The notes beneath the pieces are model-generated. The model worked only from the letters and a program-made list of their open reading frames with translations, was not told where the DNA came from and searched no databases. A DNA stretch of 64,000 nucleotides, from positions 545,001 to 609,000 of the forward strand of contig NZ_CP011039.1 in assembly GCF_000238255.3 (NCBI RefSeq). The letters run 5' to 3'. The stretch is from Pseudoalteromonas spongiae UST010723-006 (lineage in GTDB: Bacteria > Pseudomonadota > Gammaproteobacteria > Enterobacterales > Alteromonadaceae). The position numbers were made by a program, and so were the translations under genes. The first letter of the stretch is position 1. Each line of letters begins with the position of its first letter. Shown here piece after piece: positions 9,626-17,857 of this stretch.

Positions 9626-9653
9626 AAAAGCGATGCAAATGCATCGCTTTTTT
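9626..9653 (+). terminator. Terminator downstream of tkt
   Basis: AAAAGCGATGCA-AA-TGCATCGCTTTTTT, a 12-bp near-perfect stem followed by T residues, 24 bp after the tkt stop. Confidence 0.9.
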
Positions 9654-9702
9654 GATCTAGCGCAATAGTTTTACCTTTGATAACGATTCTTAATTAAAAA
9701 AA

Positions 9703-9716
9703 CTGATTTAGATCAA
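9703..9716 (+). promoter_or_regulatory. Candidate FNR/EtrA-type box
   Basis: CTGAT-TTAG-ATCAA matches the FNR consensus TTGAT-N4-ATCAA at nine of ten positions. A good -10 (TATAAT at 9766) lies downstream, so an FNR protein here would sit in a class I activating position. It is the only regulatory signal recognised before the coiled-coil gene at 9786. Confidence 0.45.
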
Positions 9717-9785
9717 ATTCCCCCCTGCCTTTATCTTGCTAAAATTTAACCAACTTTTGATAGGTATAATAACGAGGAAAGGGAA

Positions 9786-10418
9786 ATGGTTACCTCTGAA
9801 CGAAATGCTCCTGAACTTGTTTGCGGTTCAGATCCCGTACAAGCTAATATTACCTCCTTTGCACAGCGCGCACATGAAAAAGCGCTTACTGAACAATTAA
9901 TTGAACAGAAAAAACTGCTTTTAGAAAAACAGCAGCAGTTTGAGCAATTGCAAAATGATCATGCCATGATTATTAAGCATGTGCAGTTAATTGAGCGTGA
10001 GTGGGAAAACTCAAACGCCATGCTTGAAACACTGATGGAACAGTTAACAGACGCAAAGAAAAAACCAAGTGTAGAAGTGACCGCTAAGCTTCAAGATCTT
10101 CAGCAACAAGTTGAAGAAGCGAATATGAGTAAATCGGTAATGAAGCATCACTGCCGTGAACTTAATGAGCGTAATGAAGAGCTAAATGCCCTGTTAAAAG
10201 AATCAATTCATAGCGTTGATGAACTTAAAACTAAGGCGCAGCAGCAAGGTGATGTAATCAATCAATTACGTGCTGAAAACGTAACGTTAAAGCAGCAAAA
10301 CATTACCCAAGCTGAACGAATTAAACGCCAAGAAGGCCAATTAAGTGAAGCGCTTCACGGTTATTACAGTGATGTAATGAATAAAAACAAAAAGTTAAGC
10401 AAAAATCTGCCAAGATAA
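9786..10418 (+). CDS. Unrecognised soluble coiled-coil protein
   Basis: 210 residues, no recognised family. From about residue 28 almost to the end it is a continuous coiled coil rich in Q, E, L and K, with breaks near 95 and 130 (KKKPSVEVTAKLQ and MKHHCRELNERNEE). There is no signal peptide or membrane segment, so it is probably cytosolic. The start is preceded by GAGGAAAGG. It forms its own transcription unit between terminators at 9626 and 10445, with a candidate FNR box upstream. A structural or scaffolding role is possible but not shown. Confidence 0.7.
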   Translation: MVTSERNAPELVCGSDPVQANITSFAQRAHEKALTEQLIEQKKLLLEKQQQFEQLQNDHAMIIKHVQLIEREWENSNAMLETLMEQLTDAKKKPSVEVTAKLQDLQQQVEEANMSKSVMKHHCRELNERNEELNALLKESIHSVDELKTKAQQQGDVINQLRAENVTLKQQNITQAERIKRQEGQLSEALHGYYSDVMNKNKKLSKNLPR

Positions 10419-10444
10419 ACTTTTTATTTGTTACCCAGCCCACA

Positions 10445-10470
10445 ATGGCGCCTTTGGCGCCATTTTTTTA
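10445..10470 (+). terminator. Terminator after the coiled-coil gene
   Basis: ATGGCGCC-TTT-GGCGCCATTTTTTT hairpin with T-run, 27 bp after the stop at 10418. Confidence 0.9.
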
Positions 10471-10478
10471 TTGATTTT

Positions 10479-10502
10479 ATATATTATGTATACGTAATAT
10501 AT
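10479..10502. promoter_or_regulatory. Palindromic operator candidate upstream of the ParD-like gene
   Basis: ATATATTATGTATACGTAATATAT reads the same on both strands except for one mismatched pair. It lies about 30 bp before the ParD-like start at 10533 and overlaps the expected promoter (TATAAT at 10511). A ribbon-helix-helix antitoxin usually represses its own promoter through such a site; that role is inferred. Confidence 0.6.
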
Positions 10503-10532
10503 GTAAAGCATATAATCAAACAGTGTGTTGCT

Positions 10533-10736
10533 ATGGGTATCGTTAAAATTTCTGACCAATTACATGATGAAATTCGTCATGCTAGCACCGTGATGGTGCG
10601 TTCAATCAACTCTCAAGCCGAGTTTTGGATAAAAGTAGGGCGCCTTGCAGAGCGGAATCCTAATTTAACCTTTGCTGAAATAATGGAGCAAGAGTTACTG
10701 CGTCAATGTGATCAGCAAGGTGAGTGCAATGAGTGA
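10533..10736 (+). CDS. ParD-like antitoxin-family protein
   Basis: 67 residues from the ATG at 10533 (MGIVKISDQLHDEIRHAS). The pattern SDQLHDEIRHASTVMVRSINSQAEFWIKVGRLAE is that of the ParD-like (ribbon-helix-helix) family of putative type II antitoxins. No ParE-type toxin follows. Instead the gene overlaps the start of a methionine aminopeptidase gene by 8 bp, so the two are translationally coupled. A palindrome just upstream fits autoregulation. The family is clear; whether it acts as an antitoxin is unknown, and it may simply regulate the aminopeptidase. Confidence 0.8.
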   Translation: MGIVKISDQLHDEIRHASTVMVRSINSQAEFWIKVGRLAERNPNLTFAEIMEQELLRQCDQQGECNE

Positions 10737-11517
10737 AATCATTATTAAAAATCAAACGGAAATTGATTTTATGCGTACTTCCGGCCAATTACTGGCAGAC
10801 GTATTTTCTGCACTCGATACGTTTATCGCAGTCGGCCAGTCAACGCTAGAAATTAATAATTTTGTTGAAGACTATATTACCAATACGTTAAATGCGCGCC
10901 CTGCGAGTAAAGGTCAGTACGGTTTTGCATTTGTGCTTAACCCGTCAATTAATGAAGTGGTTTGTCACGGTGTGCCAAGTAGCACGCAAAAACTAAAAAA
11001 TGGCGATATTATCAACATCGATATTACCTTAGAGAAAAATGGTTTTATCGCAGATAGCAGTAAAATGTATTGTATCGGTGAAGTATCGCCGCTTGCGAAA
11101 CGTTTGGTTGAAACGACTTACGAAGCACTTTGGCTGGCCATTAAACAAGTGAAACCAGGCGCTAAATTAGGTGATATTGGTGCGGTAATTCAACATCATG
11201 CTGAGCAACACGGATACTCTGTAGTGCGAGAGTTTTGCGGTCATGGTATCGGTAGACAAATGCACGAGGCGCCTGAAGTACTGCATTTTGGCAAAAAGGA
11301 TACTGGTGTAACGCTACAAGAAGGCATGACATTTACTATTGAACCAATGATTAACCAAGGTACCGCGAAAACTAAAACCAAACGAGACGGTTGGACAGTA
11401 GTAACCCGCGATAAAAAGCTATCAGCACAATGGGAGCACACTATTTTAGTCACAAAAGATGGCTTTGAAGTATTAACATTGCGTCAAGAAGAAAAAGAGT
11501 TGGTTTTGAAAAACTAA
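10729..11517 (+). CDS. map: Methionine aminopeptidase, type I (second-copy type, coupled to ParD-like gene)
   Basis: 262 residues from the ATG at 10729 (MSEIIIKNQTEIDFMRTSGQ). It removes N-terminal methionine from new proteins. The dinuclear metal-site residues are recognisable: D in NIDITLEKNGFIADSS, H in HGIGRQMHEAPEV, E in FTIEPMIN and E in SAQWEHTILVT. The N-terminal region is typical of type I enzymes without a zinc-finger extension. The housekeeping map normally lies beside rpsB; this copy with a ParD-like partner is probably an additional one. Translation is coupled to the upstream gene. Confidence 0.93.
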   Translation: MSEIIIKNQTEIDFMRTSGQLLADVFSALDTFIAVGQSTLEINNFVEDYITNTLNARPASKGQYGFAFVLNPSINEVVCHGVPSSTQKLKNGDIINIDITLEKNGFIADSSKMYCIGEVSPLAKRLVETTYEALWLAIKQVKPGAKLGDIGAVIQHHAEQHGYSVVREFCGHGIGRQMHEAPEVLHFGKKDTGVTLQEGMTFTIEPMINQGTAKTKTKRDGWTVVTRDKKLSAQWEHTILVTKDGFEVLTLRQEEKELVLKN

Positions 11518-11619
11518 ATCTAGGTCTTTAATTTAAGAAAATTTTAAAAGCGTAAATTAGGCTTTTTTGTGTTTTTTATAGCGCGTGTTGAGCGATTAAT
11601 TGTCGTAATAAATTTAGGG

Positions 11620-11732
11620 AAACCGGTGTCATTTTTAACAGACAAATTAAAATCACATTTTTCTAAAAATCTTCATGAAACTTGCGAAATTACTGGATCC
11701 CTTGATTTACCTAGTAAGTAACCGGTGTCATT
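11620..11732. promoter_or_regulatory. Two direct repeats of AACCGGTGTCATT upstream of epd
   Basis: The 13-mer occurs at 11621 and again at 11720, 99 bp apart, in the 339-bp gap before epd. With its CCGG centre it resembles one side of a LacI-family operator. Candidate binding sites for a sugar-responsive regulator of epd-pgk-fba. A weak T-rich stretch near 11561-11580 may end the map transcript; nothing else is recognised in the gap. Confidence 0.4.
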
Positions 11733-11856
11733 ATCTTTACTAATCGAAGAATAAAATTTTTTCACTATCGTATTCAAATTCTTTGCTTTAGAATACCCGC
11801 CATCAACCCTCTCACCAACTGTGAAAGTGCTCGGCACTGTTAGGAAAAACAACTTA

Positions 11857-12870
11857 ATGGCAATCAAAATTGCAATTAATGGTTTTGGTCGAATCGGACG
11901 AAATATCGTAAGAGCTTTATATGAAGCTGGTCGTACTAACGACATTCAAATTGTCGCGATCAATGAATTAGCAGACGCTAAAGGCATCGCGCATTTATTA
12001 AAATACGACACTTCTCATGGTCGTTTTAAATTTCCTGTGCAATTACAGCAAGATGCCATCACCGTAAATGGTGATTTAATTCAGTTATTCGCCGAAGAAA
12101 ACCCAAGTGAATTGCCTTGGGGTTTATTAGATGTCGACGTGGTGCTTGAATGTACTGGTGTCTATCACTCTCGCGAACATGCTGAATTGCATTTAAATGC
12201 CGGCGCTAAAAAGGTGTTGTTCTCGCAACCTGCCGATGCCGATATGGATGCCACCATTGTTTTTGGTATTAATGACAATGAATTAAAAGCTGAGCACACT
12301 ATCGTCTCTAACGGTTCATGTACTACTAACTGTATTGTGCCAGTGATTAAAGTACTTGATGACGCATTTGGTATTGAGTCAGGTGCAATTACTACCATTC
12401 ACGCATCAATGCATGACCAGCAAGTAATTGATGCCTATCACAGTGATCTTCGTCGTACGCGAGCTGCGAGTCAATCGATTATTCCAGTTGATACAAAATT
12501 AGCACGTGGTATCGAGCGCATTCTGCCTAAGTTTAAAAGCCGTTTTGAAGCCATAGCCGTGCGCGTTCCTACCATCAATGTTACCGCTATGGATTTAAGT
12601 GTCACACTTAATACCGATGTAACAATTGAAACGGTTAATAAAGTACTTTCAGATGCAGAGCATCAACACTTAGCCGGTATTATCAGTTATACCGAAGAAC
12701 CACTGGTATCGGTTGATTTTAATCACGATAGTCATTCGTCGATTATCGATGGTACGCAAACCCGTGTAAGCCACAAGCGCTTAGTAAAAATCTTAGCTTG
12801 GTGCGATAACGAATGGGGTTTTGCCAACCGTATGCTAGATACTGCCGAAGCGATGGCATTAAAAAGTTAG
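11857..12870 (+). CDS. epd: Erythrose-4-phosphate dehydrogenase
   Basis: 337 residues from the ATG at 11857. It oxidises erythrose-4-phosphate to 4-phosphoerythronate for pyridoxal phosphate synthesis. It is a member of the GAPDH family: Rossmann motif [20 protein letters not shown], active-site SNGSCTTNC with the catalytic cysteine near residue 154, and C-terminal [20 protein letters not shown]. Epd-specific features that separate it from GapA are [20 protein letters not shown] and [12 protein letters not shown]. It is followed by pgk and fba as in E. coli. Confidence 0.94.
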   Translation: MAIKIAINGFGRIGRNIVRALYEAGRTNDIQIVAINELADAKGIAHLLKYDTSHGRFKFPVQLQQDAITVNGDLIQLFAEENPSELPWGLLDVDVVLECTGVYHSREHAELHLNAGAKKVLFSQPADADMDATIVFGINDNELKAEHTIVSNGSCTTNCIVPVIKVLDDAFGIESGAITTIHASMHDQQVIDAYHSDLRRTRAASQSIIPVDTKLARGIERILPKFKSRFEAIAVRVPTINVTAMDLSVTLNTDVTIETVNKVLSDAEHQHLAGIISYTEEPLVSVDFNHDSHSSIIDGTQTRVSHKRLVKILAWCDNEWGFANRMLDTAEAMALKS

Positions 12871-12932
12871 ATTTAGATAACCGTGAGTTTGCCAACAAAT
12901 TTGCGGTTTTTTTATGTTAAAGGAGAGCTCAA

Positions 12933-14108
12933 ATGTCTGTCATTAAAATGGCTGATTTAGATTTACAAGGTAAGCGCGTGCTTATTCGTGAAGACCTAAA
13001 CGTTCCAGTAAAAGACGGTAAAGTAACCAGTGATGCGCGTATTCGTGCGTCGTTACCAACCATTAAATTAGCCTTAGAAAAAGGCGCAAAAGTAATGGTT
13101 ATGTCGCATTTAGGTCGCCCTACAGAAGGCGAATACGATGAAGCATTCTCAATGCAGCCGGTTGTTAACTATTTAAATGACGTATTAGAGCAAACTGTTC
13201 GCCTAGAAAAAGACTACCTTGATGGTGTTGACGTTCAAGACAACGAAGTGGTTGTATTTGAAAACGTACGTTTTAATAAAGGCGAGAAAAAAGACGACGA
13301 AGCTTTAGCTAAAAAATTAGCTGCACTGTGTGATGTGTATGTAATGGATGCGTTTGGTACAGCGCACCGCGCACAAGCATCTACTCACGGTGTTGGTTTA
13401 TACGCTGATGTTGCCTGTGCAGGTCCTTTACTTGCGGCTGAACTTGATGCACTTGGTAAAGCACTTGATAACCCAGCGCGCCCACTTGTAGCGATTGTTG
13501 GTGGTTCAAAAGTTTCAACGAAACTGACTGTACTTGAGTCGCTTTCAAGTGTTGTTGATCAGTTAGTTTGTGGTGGTGGTATTGCAAATACCTTTATCGC
13601 AGCTGCGGGTAATAACGTTGGTAAATCACTTTATGAAGCTGATTTAATTGATGAAGCAAACAAGTTAACTAACGCAGCAAAAGCAGCGGGTGGCGATATT
13701 CCAGTACCAACTGATGTAGTAGTGGGTAAAGAGTTTTCAGAAACAGCTGTAGCAACATTAAAGTCAGTTGCAGATGTTGATTCAGACGACATGATTTTTG
13801 ATATTGGCCCAGATTCAGCGAAGGCACTTGCTGAGATTATCAAAAATGCAGGTACGGTTGTATGGAACGGCCCGGTAGGTGTATTTGAATTTGACCAATT
13901 TGGTGAAGGTACCAAAGCACTTGCACATGCGATTGCAGAGTCAAATGCATTCTCAATTGCTGGTGGCGGTGACACCCTTGCAGCAATTGATAAATATGAA
14001 GTAGCAGACAAAATTTCATACATTTCAACAGGTGGTGGCGCTTTCTTAGAATTCTTAGAAGGCAAGCAGTTACCAGCTGTAGCAATGTTAGAAGCGCGCG
14101 CGAAATAA
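12933..14108 (+). CDS. pgk: Phosphoglycerate kinase
   Basis: 391 residues, usual length. It transfers phosphate between 1,3-bisphosphoglycerate and ADP. Signatures: [14 protein letters not shown] at the N-terminus, substrate-binding [29 protein letters not shown] and the C-terminal GGGDTLAA nucleotide region. It has a strong ribosome site (AAGGAG). A weak hairpin with T-run (about 12877-12914) between epd and pgk could partly attenuate read-through from epd. Confidence 0.97.
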   Translation: MSVIKMADLDLQGKRVLIREDLNVPVKDGKVTSDARIRASLPTIKLALEKGAKVMVMSHLGRPTEGEYDEAFSMQPVVNYLNDVLEQTVRLEKDYLDGVDVQDNEVVVFENVRFNKGEKKDDEALAKKLAALCDVYVMDAFGTAHRAQASTHGVGLYADVACAGPLLAAELDALGKALDNPARPLVAIVGGSKVSTKLTVLESLSSVVDQLVCGGGIANTFIAAAGNNVGKSLYEADLIDEANKLTNAAKAAGGDIPVPTDVVVGKEFSETAVATLKSVADVDSDDMIFDIGPDSAKALAEIIKNAGTVVWNGPVGVFEFDQFGEGTKALAHAIAESNAFSIAGGGDTLAAIDKYEVADKISYISTGGGAFLEFLEGKQLPAVAMLEARAK

Positions 14109-14163
14109 TTTGTGCACGCTATACTTAGGTTAATTGAATAGAATCTAAGTAACTGAATAAAAA

Positions 14164-14205
14164 GCCAAGTAATCATATCTCTCTCAAAATCAGTGATTAC
14201 TTGGC
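14164..14205 (+). promoter_or_regulatory. Inverted repeat in the pgk-fba gap
   Basis: GCCAAGTAATCA and TGATTACTTGGC, perfect 12-bp arms with an 18-nt loop. A second small hairpin (GATGGC...GCCATC, 14233-14251) lies just before the fba ribosome site. These could form a structured leader or processing site setting fba expression relative to pgk. Confidence 0.6.
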
Positions 14206-14270
14206 AATAAACAAATCTATCCGTTCAAACTCGATGGCGTTAGGTGCCATCAAAAATTGGAGAAAGCAAA

Positions 14271-15335
14271 ATGGCTTTAATCAGTATGCGTCAGCTATTA
14301 GACCATGCGGCAGAAAATGGTTATGGTGTTCCAGCGTTTAATGTGAATAACCAAGAGCAAATGCGTGCAATTATGGAAGCAGCAGACAAGACAAACAGTC
14401 CTGTTATCGTTCAAGGTTCAGCAGGTGCGCGTGCATACGCCGGTGCGCCGTTTATCCGCCATATGATTTTAGCGGCAATTGAAGAATGGCCTCACATTCC
14501 AGTAGTTATGCACCAAGATCACGGTACATCACCAGCAGTTTGCCAACGCTCAATCCAATTAGGCTTTTCATCAGTAATGATGGACGGCTCACTACTTGAA
14601 GATGGTAAAACCCCTTCAAGCTATGAATACAACGTTGATGTAACACGTCGCACCGTTGAAATGGCGCACGCGTGTGGTGTTTCAGTTGAGGGTGAGCTAG
14701 GTGTACTTGGTTCATTAGAAACGGGTGAAGCAGGCGAAGAAGATGGTATTGGTGCAGAAGGTAAGCTAACTGAAGACCAACTATTAACTGATCCTGAAGA
14801 AGCAGCTGACTTTGTTAAGCAAACAGGTGTAGATGCACTTGCGATTGCATGTGGTACTTCACACGGTGCTTATAAGTTTACACGTCCACCAACGGGTGAC
14901 ATTCTTGCAATTAACCGCATTAAAGAAATTCACGCGCGTATTCCAAATACTCACTTAGTAATGCACGGTTCGTCATCAGTACCACAAGAGTGGCTTGCTG
15001 TGATCAACGAGTTTGGTGGTGAGATCCCTGAAACTTACGGTGTGCCAGTTGAGCAGATCGTTGAAGGTATTAAGCACGGTGTTCGTAAAGTAAATATCGA
15101 TACCGACTTACGTTTAGCATCAACCGGTGCAATTCGTCGTCACCTAGCGCATAACCCTGCAAACTTTGACCCGCGTAAGTTTTTAGCGGAAGCAACGAAA
15201 GCAATGACTGAAATCTGTGTTGCACGTTACGAAGCGTTTGGTACTGCTGGTCAAGCGGCTAAAATCAAACCAATTTCACTTGATGCGATGCATGAAAAAT
15301 ACCTTGCTGGTGAGTTAAACCAACAAGTTAAATAA
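14271..15335 (+). CDS. fba: Class II fructose-bisphosphate aldolase
   Basis: 354 residues from the ATG at 14271, with GGAGAAAG before it; an upstream in-frame start at 14244 is not conserved. It cleaves fructose-1,6-bisphosphate to two triose phosphates using zinc. Signatures: [20 protein letters not shown] (metal-binding histidine), [18 protein letters not shown], and [18 protein letters not shown] with a further metal histidine. The sequence type is the Calvin-cycle-like class II subgroup also common in gammaproteobacteria. Third gene of the epd-pgk-fba series. Confidence 0.96.
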   Translation: MALISMRQLLDHAAENGYGVPAFNVNNQEQMRAIMEAADKTNSPVIVQGSAGARAYAGAPFIRHMILAAIEEWPHIPVVMHQDHGTSPAVCQRSIQLGFSSVMMDGSLLEDGKTPSSYEYNVDVTRRTVEMAHACGVSVEGELGVLGSLETGEAGEEDGIGAEGKLTEDQLLTDPEEAADFVKQTGVDALAIACGTSHGAYKFTRPPTGDILAINRIKEIHARIPNTHLVMHGSSSVPQEWLAVINEFGGEIPETYGVPVEQIVEGIKHGVRKVNIDTDLRLASTGAIRRHLAHNPANFDPRKFLAEATKAMTEICVARYEAFGTAGQAAKIKPISLDAMHEKYLAGELNQQVK

Positions 15336-15365
15336 CATCAAGTTATACAACTTCCTTTAACAAGC

Positions 15366-15400
15366 AAAGCGTTTATATAGCTCATATAAACGCTTTTTTT
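15366..15400 (+). terminator. Terminator after fba
   Basis: AAAGCGTTTATAT...ATATAAACGCTTTTTTT, long AT-rich stem and T-run, 30 bp after the stop. Confidence 0.9.
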
Positions 15401-15584
15401 GTGTCGAATGCTTTGGTGTGAGCGTGAGTAATTTAAATTCATGTTATTGAGTTAACCTTCATTCACCCTATCAAAATAGTGCTTTAACAGGCCAGTCTTC
15501 TAACATTTACTTTATTTATAACCGGTTTGTGAGCTGGCTTATTTCGGCGAAAATAAATGAGATTAATAGTATGTCTGGGATTAT

Positions 15585-15882
15585 GATCATTTAGGATTGT
15601 GGGATCAAATTCTTACTAACACGATCGTAATTTGATTGGCTGGGATCACGATCCTACCAACTAAAGTGCTGATTTAGGGCTGATCAGATTAAAAATTATG
15701 GCTAACTTATTGAAATTCGATCTATTTCTGAGGTGATCTTAGTAAGTTTTTGATCTCAGACAGTCATATCGTGGTAGATCTTGGTACAAAGATGATCCTA
15801 TTGGTAAAATATTGATCTGCGATAATTGCCATACCCGTGAAATGTACTAAAGTAATTATTAAATAAGAAAATCTGTTTGATC
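15585..15882. promoter_or_regulatory. GATC-dense array upstream of the porin gene
   Basis: Thirteen GATC tetramers lie within 298 bp, at 15585, 15603, 15623, 15644, 15650, 15682, 15719, 15735, 15752, 15777, 15794, 15814 and 15879. About one would be expected by chance. Many spacings are 16-21 bp or near twice that. Partial repeats of GATC-n-TTGGTA occur at 15777 and 15794. It fills most of the 607-bp gap before the porin. It could be a Dam-methylation-sensitive control region or a cluster of sites for a protein whose motif contains GATC. Confidence 0.75.
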
Positions 15883-15942
15883 TTAAGTGTATAATAATTA
15901 AAGCGTAATGCTCTAGTTAAACTCTGCTTTGAGGAAATTACC

Positions 15943-16902
15943 ATGATTAAAAAACTCTTGCTAGCAAGTGGTATAGGTTTAGTGCTTCTTCCGTTAGATG
16001 CATTTGCCGAAACAGATGCTCAAGTATACGGACGTGCCCACCTAGGCTTACGCTACGTTGATATCGATAATCAAGAGAGCGAGACCGAAGTTGACTCATA
16101 TGCATCACGTTTTGGCATTAAAGCAAAGCATGGTATTTCAGATGATCTTAGCGTATTAACTAAGCTTGAGTGGGAAGTTAATATTTCAGAGCAAGATGGC
16201 GCAAATGGCAGTGATGATAATATTAAATCACGGGATCAATACTTAGGTCTAAAAAGTAAAACCTTTGGTCAGATCTTAATTGGTCGAAAAGACACGGCGC
16301 TGAAAAAGTCGCAAAACAAGCTTGATATGATGAATGACTTCGTTGGCGATATTAAACACCTTGCCACTGGCGAAAACCGTTTGGGCGATATGGTAAATTA
16401 TCAATCACCCAAATTTGGTCAATTACAGTTTGAACTAACCTACATAGCGGAAGAAAACAGCAAACAAAGCGATGGGGCTGGGGTGTCGGCTGCTATCGGT
16501 TATGGTGATAAAGCACTTAAGAAAACGCCGTTTTATGTCGCATATGCGCATGATGAGGATGTTGCCGGCTACAATATAGATCGCGTATCAGCACAAGGTA
16601 AACTTGGTGATTTTACAATTAACGGTATGTACCAAAATAGTGAAAAAGTGTCATCGGGCGATGATGGTGATACGTTCGTTGTAAGTGCTTCTTATAAAAT
16701 CGAAAATTATAAAATTTTAGTACAGTACCAAGATGATGAAACAGGCTTTGGTAAATTAAAAGACAGTGGCTCGGCTAGTTCAGTAGGTGTTGAGCGCAAA
16801 TTAGGTAAGCAGGCAAAGGCTTATATTTGGTACACCCAGCGTGATCTGGACAATAGCGATGATGAAGGACATTTGGCCGTTACCTTACGTTATGATTTTT
16901 AA
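15943..16902 (+). CDS. General outer-membrane porin
   Basis: 319 residues. A signal peptide (1-22, ending AFA) is followed by a beta barrel opening with AQVYGRAHLGLRYVD and ending in the outer-membrane signature VTLRYDF with terminal Phe. Mid-barrel patterns such as SRDQYLGLKSKTFGQILIGR and NRLGDMVNYQSPKFG are typical of trimeric gram-negative porins (Porin_4 type). It allows diffusion of small solutes. The ribosome site GAGGAAATT precedes the ATG. It lies upstream of phoBR-pstS, so phosphate control is possible, but no convincing Pho box was seen; the leader instead holds the GATC array. Confidence 0.88.
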   Translation: MIKKLLLASGIGLVLLPLDAFAETDAQVYGRAHLGLRYVDIDNQESETEVDSYASRFGIKAKHGISDDLSVLTKLEWEVNISEQDGANGSDDNIKSRDQYLGLKSKTFGQILIGRKDTALKKSQNKLDMMNDFVGDIKHLATGENRLGDMVNYQSPKFGQLQFELTYIAEENSKQSDGAGVSAAIGYGDKALKKTPFYVAYAHDEDVAGYNIDRVSAQGKLGDFTINGMYQNSEKVSSGDDGDTFVVSASYKIENYKILVQYQDDETGFGKLKDSGSASSVGVERKLGKQAKAYIWYTQRDLDNSDDEGHLAVTLRYDF

Positions 16903-16938
16903 ATGATATAAAAACGTGACAATTTAGTTAATTTTATA

Positions 16939-16961
16939 AGCCCCTTTTAGGGGCTTTTTAG
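16939..16961 (+). terminator. Terminator after the porin
   Basis: AGCCCC-TTTTA-GGGGCTTTTTA hairpin with T-run, 37 bp after the stop codon. Confidence 0.9.
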
Positions 16962-17151
16962 TTTAATTTTAAAGCGCCAATTTCGTTTTATCTTATTGAA
17001 TTTAAATTGTTTTATATAATTGTGTAAGTTAGGTTAAAGTAACACTACAAATAGACAACAGTTTATTTATGATCTTTTTATGTTTATATTCATAAAAGTG
17101 TCACACTTTACTTTGATAATGAAGTCAGTTGATAACTTAGAGATTTAATTC

Positions 17152-17841
17152 ATGTCGCGTAAGATACTAGTGGTTGATGACGAAGCACCAATTCGTGAAA
17201 TGTTGGTATTCGTACTTGAACAAAATGGATTTCAGGCTATTGAAGCCCAAGATTATGATTCTGCAATGGATGCGCTAGTTGAGCCTTATCCAGATATGAT
17301 TCTACTGGACTGGATGCTGCCTGGCACAAGTGGTGTTCAAATCGCTAAAAAAATTAAAAATAGTGATTATACCCGCCATATCCCAATTATTATGCTAACC
17401 GCTCGTGGTGAAGAAGAAGACAAGATCAAAGGCCTAGAAGTAGGCGCTGATGACTATGTCACTAAACCGTTTTCACCGAAAGAGTTAATGGCACGCATTA
17501 AAGCGGTATTCCGTCGCGTATCACCTACATCGCTCGAAGAAGCAATTGAAGTACATGGGTTACGCCTAGATCCTATTTCGCATCGTGTAACATCTGCAGG
17601 TAACGAATTGGATATGGGACCAACTGAATTTAAATTACTTCATTTCTTTATGACGCACCCAGAACGTGTTTACAGCCGTGAACAACTGCTTGATAATGTT
17701 TGGGGTACAAATGTTTACGTAGAAGATCGCACGGTTGATGTACATATTCGTCGTCTACGTAAAGCGATTGCACCTATGGGTCATGATAAATTAGTACAAA
17801 CCGTACGTGGTGCAGGTTATCGTTTTTCGAGCAAAATTTAA
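17152..17841 (+). CDS. phoB: Phosphate regulon response regulator PhoB
   Basis: 229 residues. Receiver domain 1-120 with acidic pocket DDE (residues 9-11), phospho-acceptor Asp in [11 protein letters not shown], and KPFSPKEL. The OmpR-type winged helix (about 130-227) includes [30 protein letters not shown]. It activates phosphate-starvation genes when phosphorylated by PhoR. The phoR gene follows after 16 bp and pstS with a Pho box is nearby. Orthology is strongly supported by sequence and context. Confidence 0.96.
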   Translation: MSRKILVVDDEAPIREMLVFVLEQNGFQAIEAQDYDSAMDALVEPYPDMILLDWMLPGTSGVQIAKKIKNSDYTRHIPIIMLTARGEEEDKIKGLEVGADDYVTKPFSPKELMARIKAVFRRVSPTSLEEAIEVHGLRLDPISHRVTSAGNELDMGPTEFKLLHFFMTHPERVYSREQLLDNVWGTNVYVEDRTVDVHIRRLRKAIAPMGHDKLVQTVRGAGYRFSSKI

Positions 17842-17857
17842 TTTCTAAGAGAAGTCT

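Noticed and set aside
17041..17151. Pho box upstream of phoB
   Set aside because: GTGTCACACTTTACTTTG shows only loose similarity to the consensus, unlike the three clear repeats before pstS, so it was not listed.
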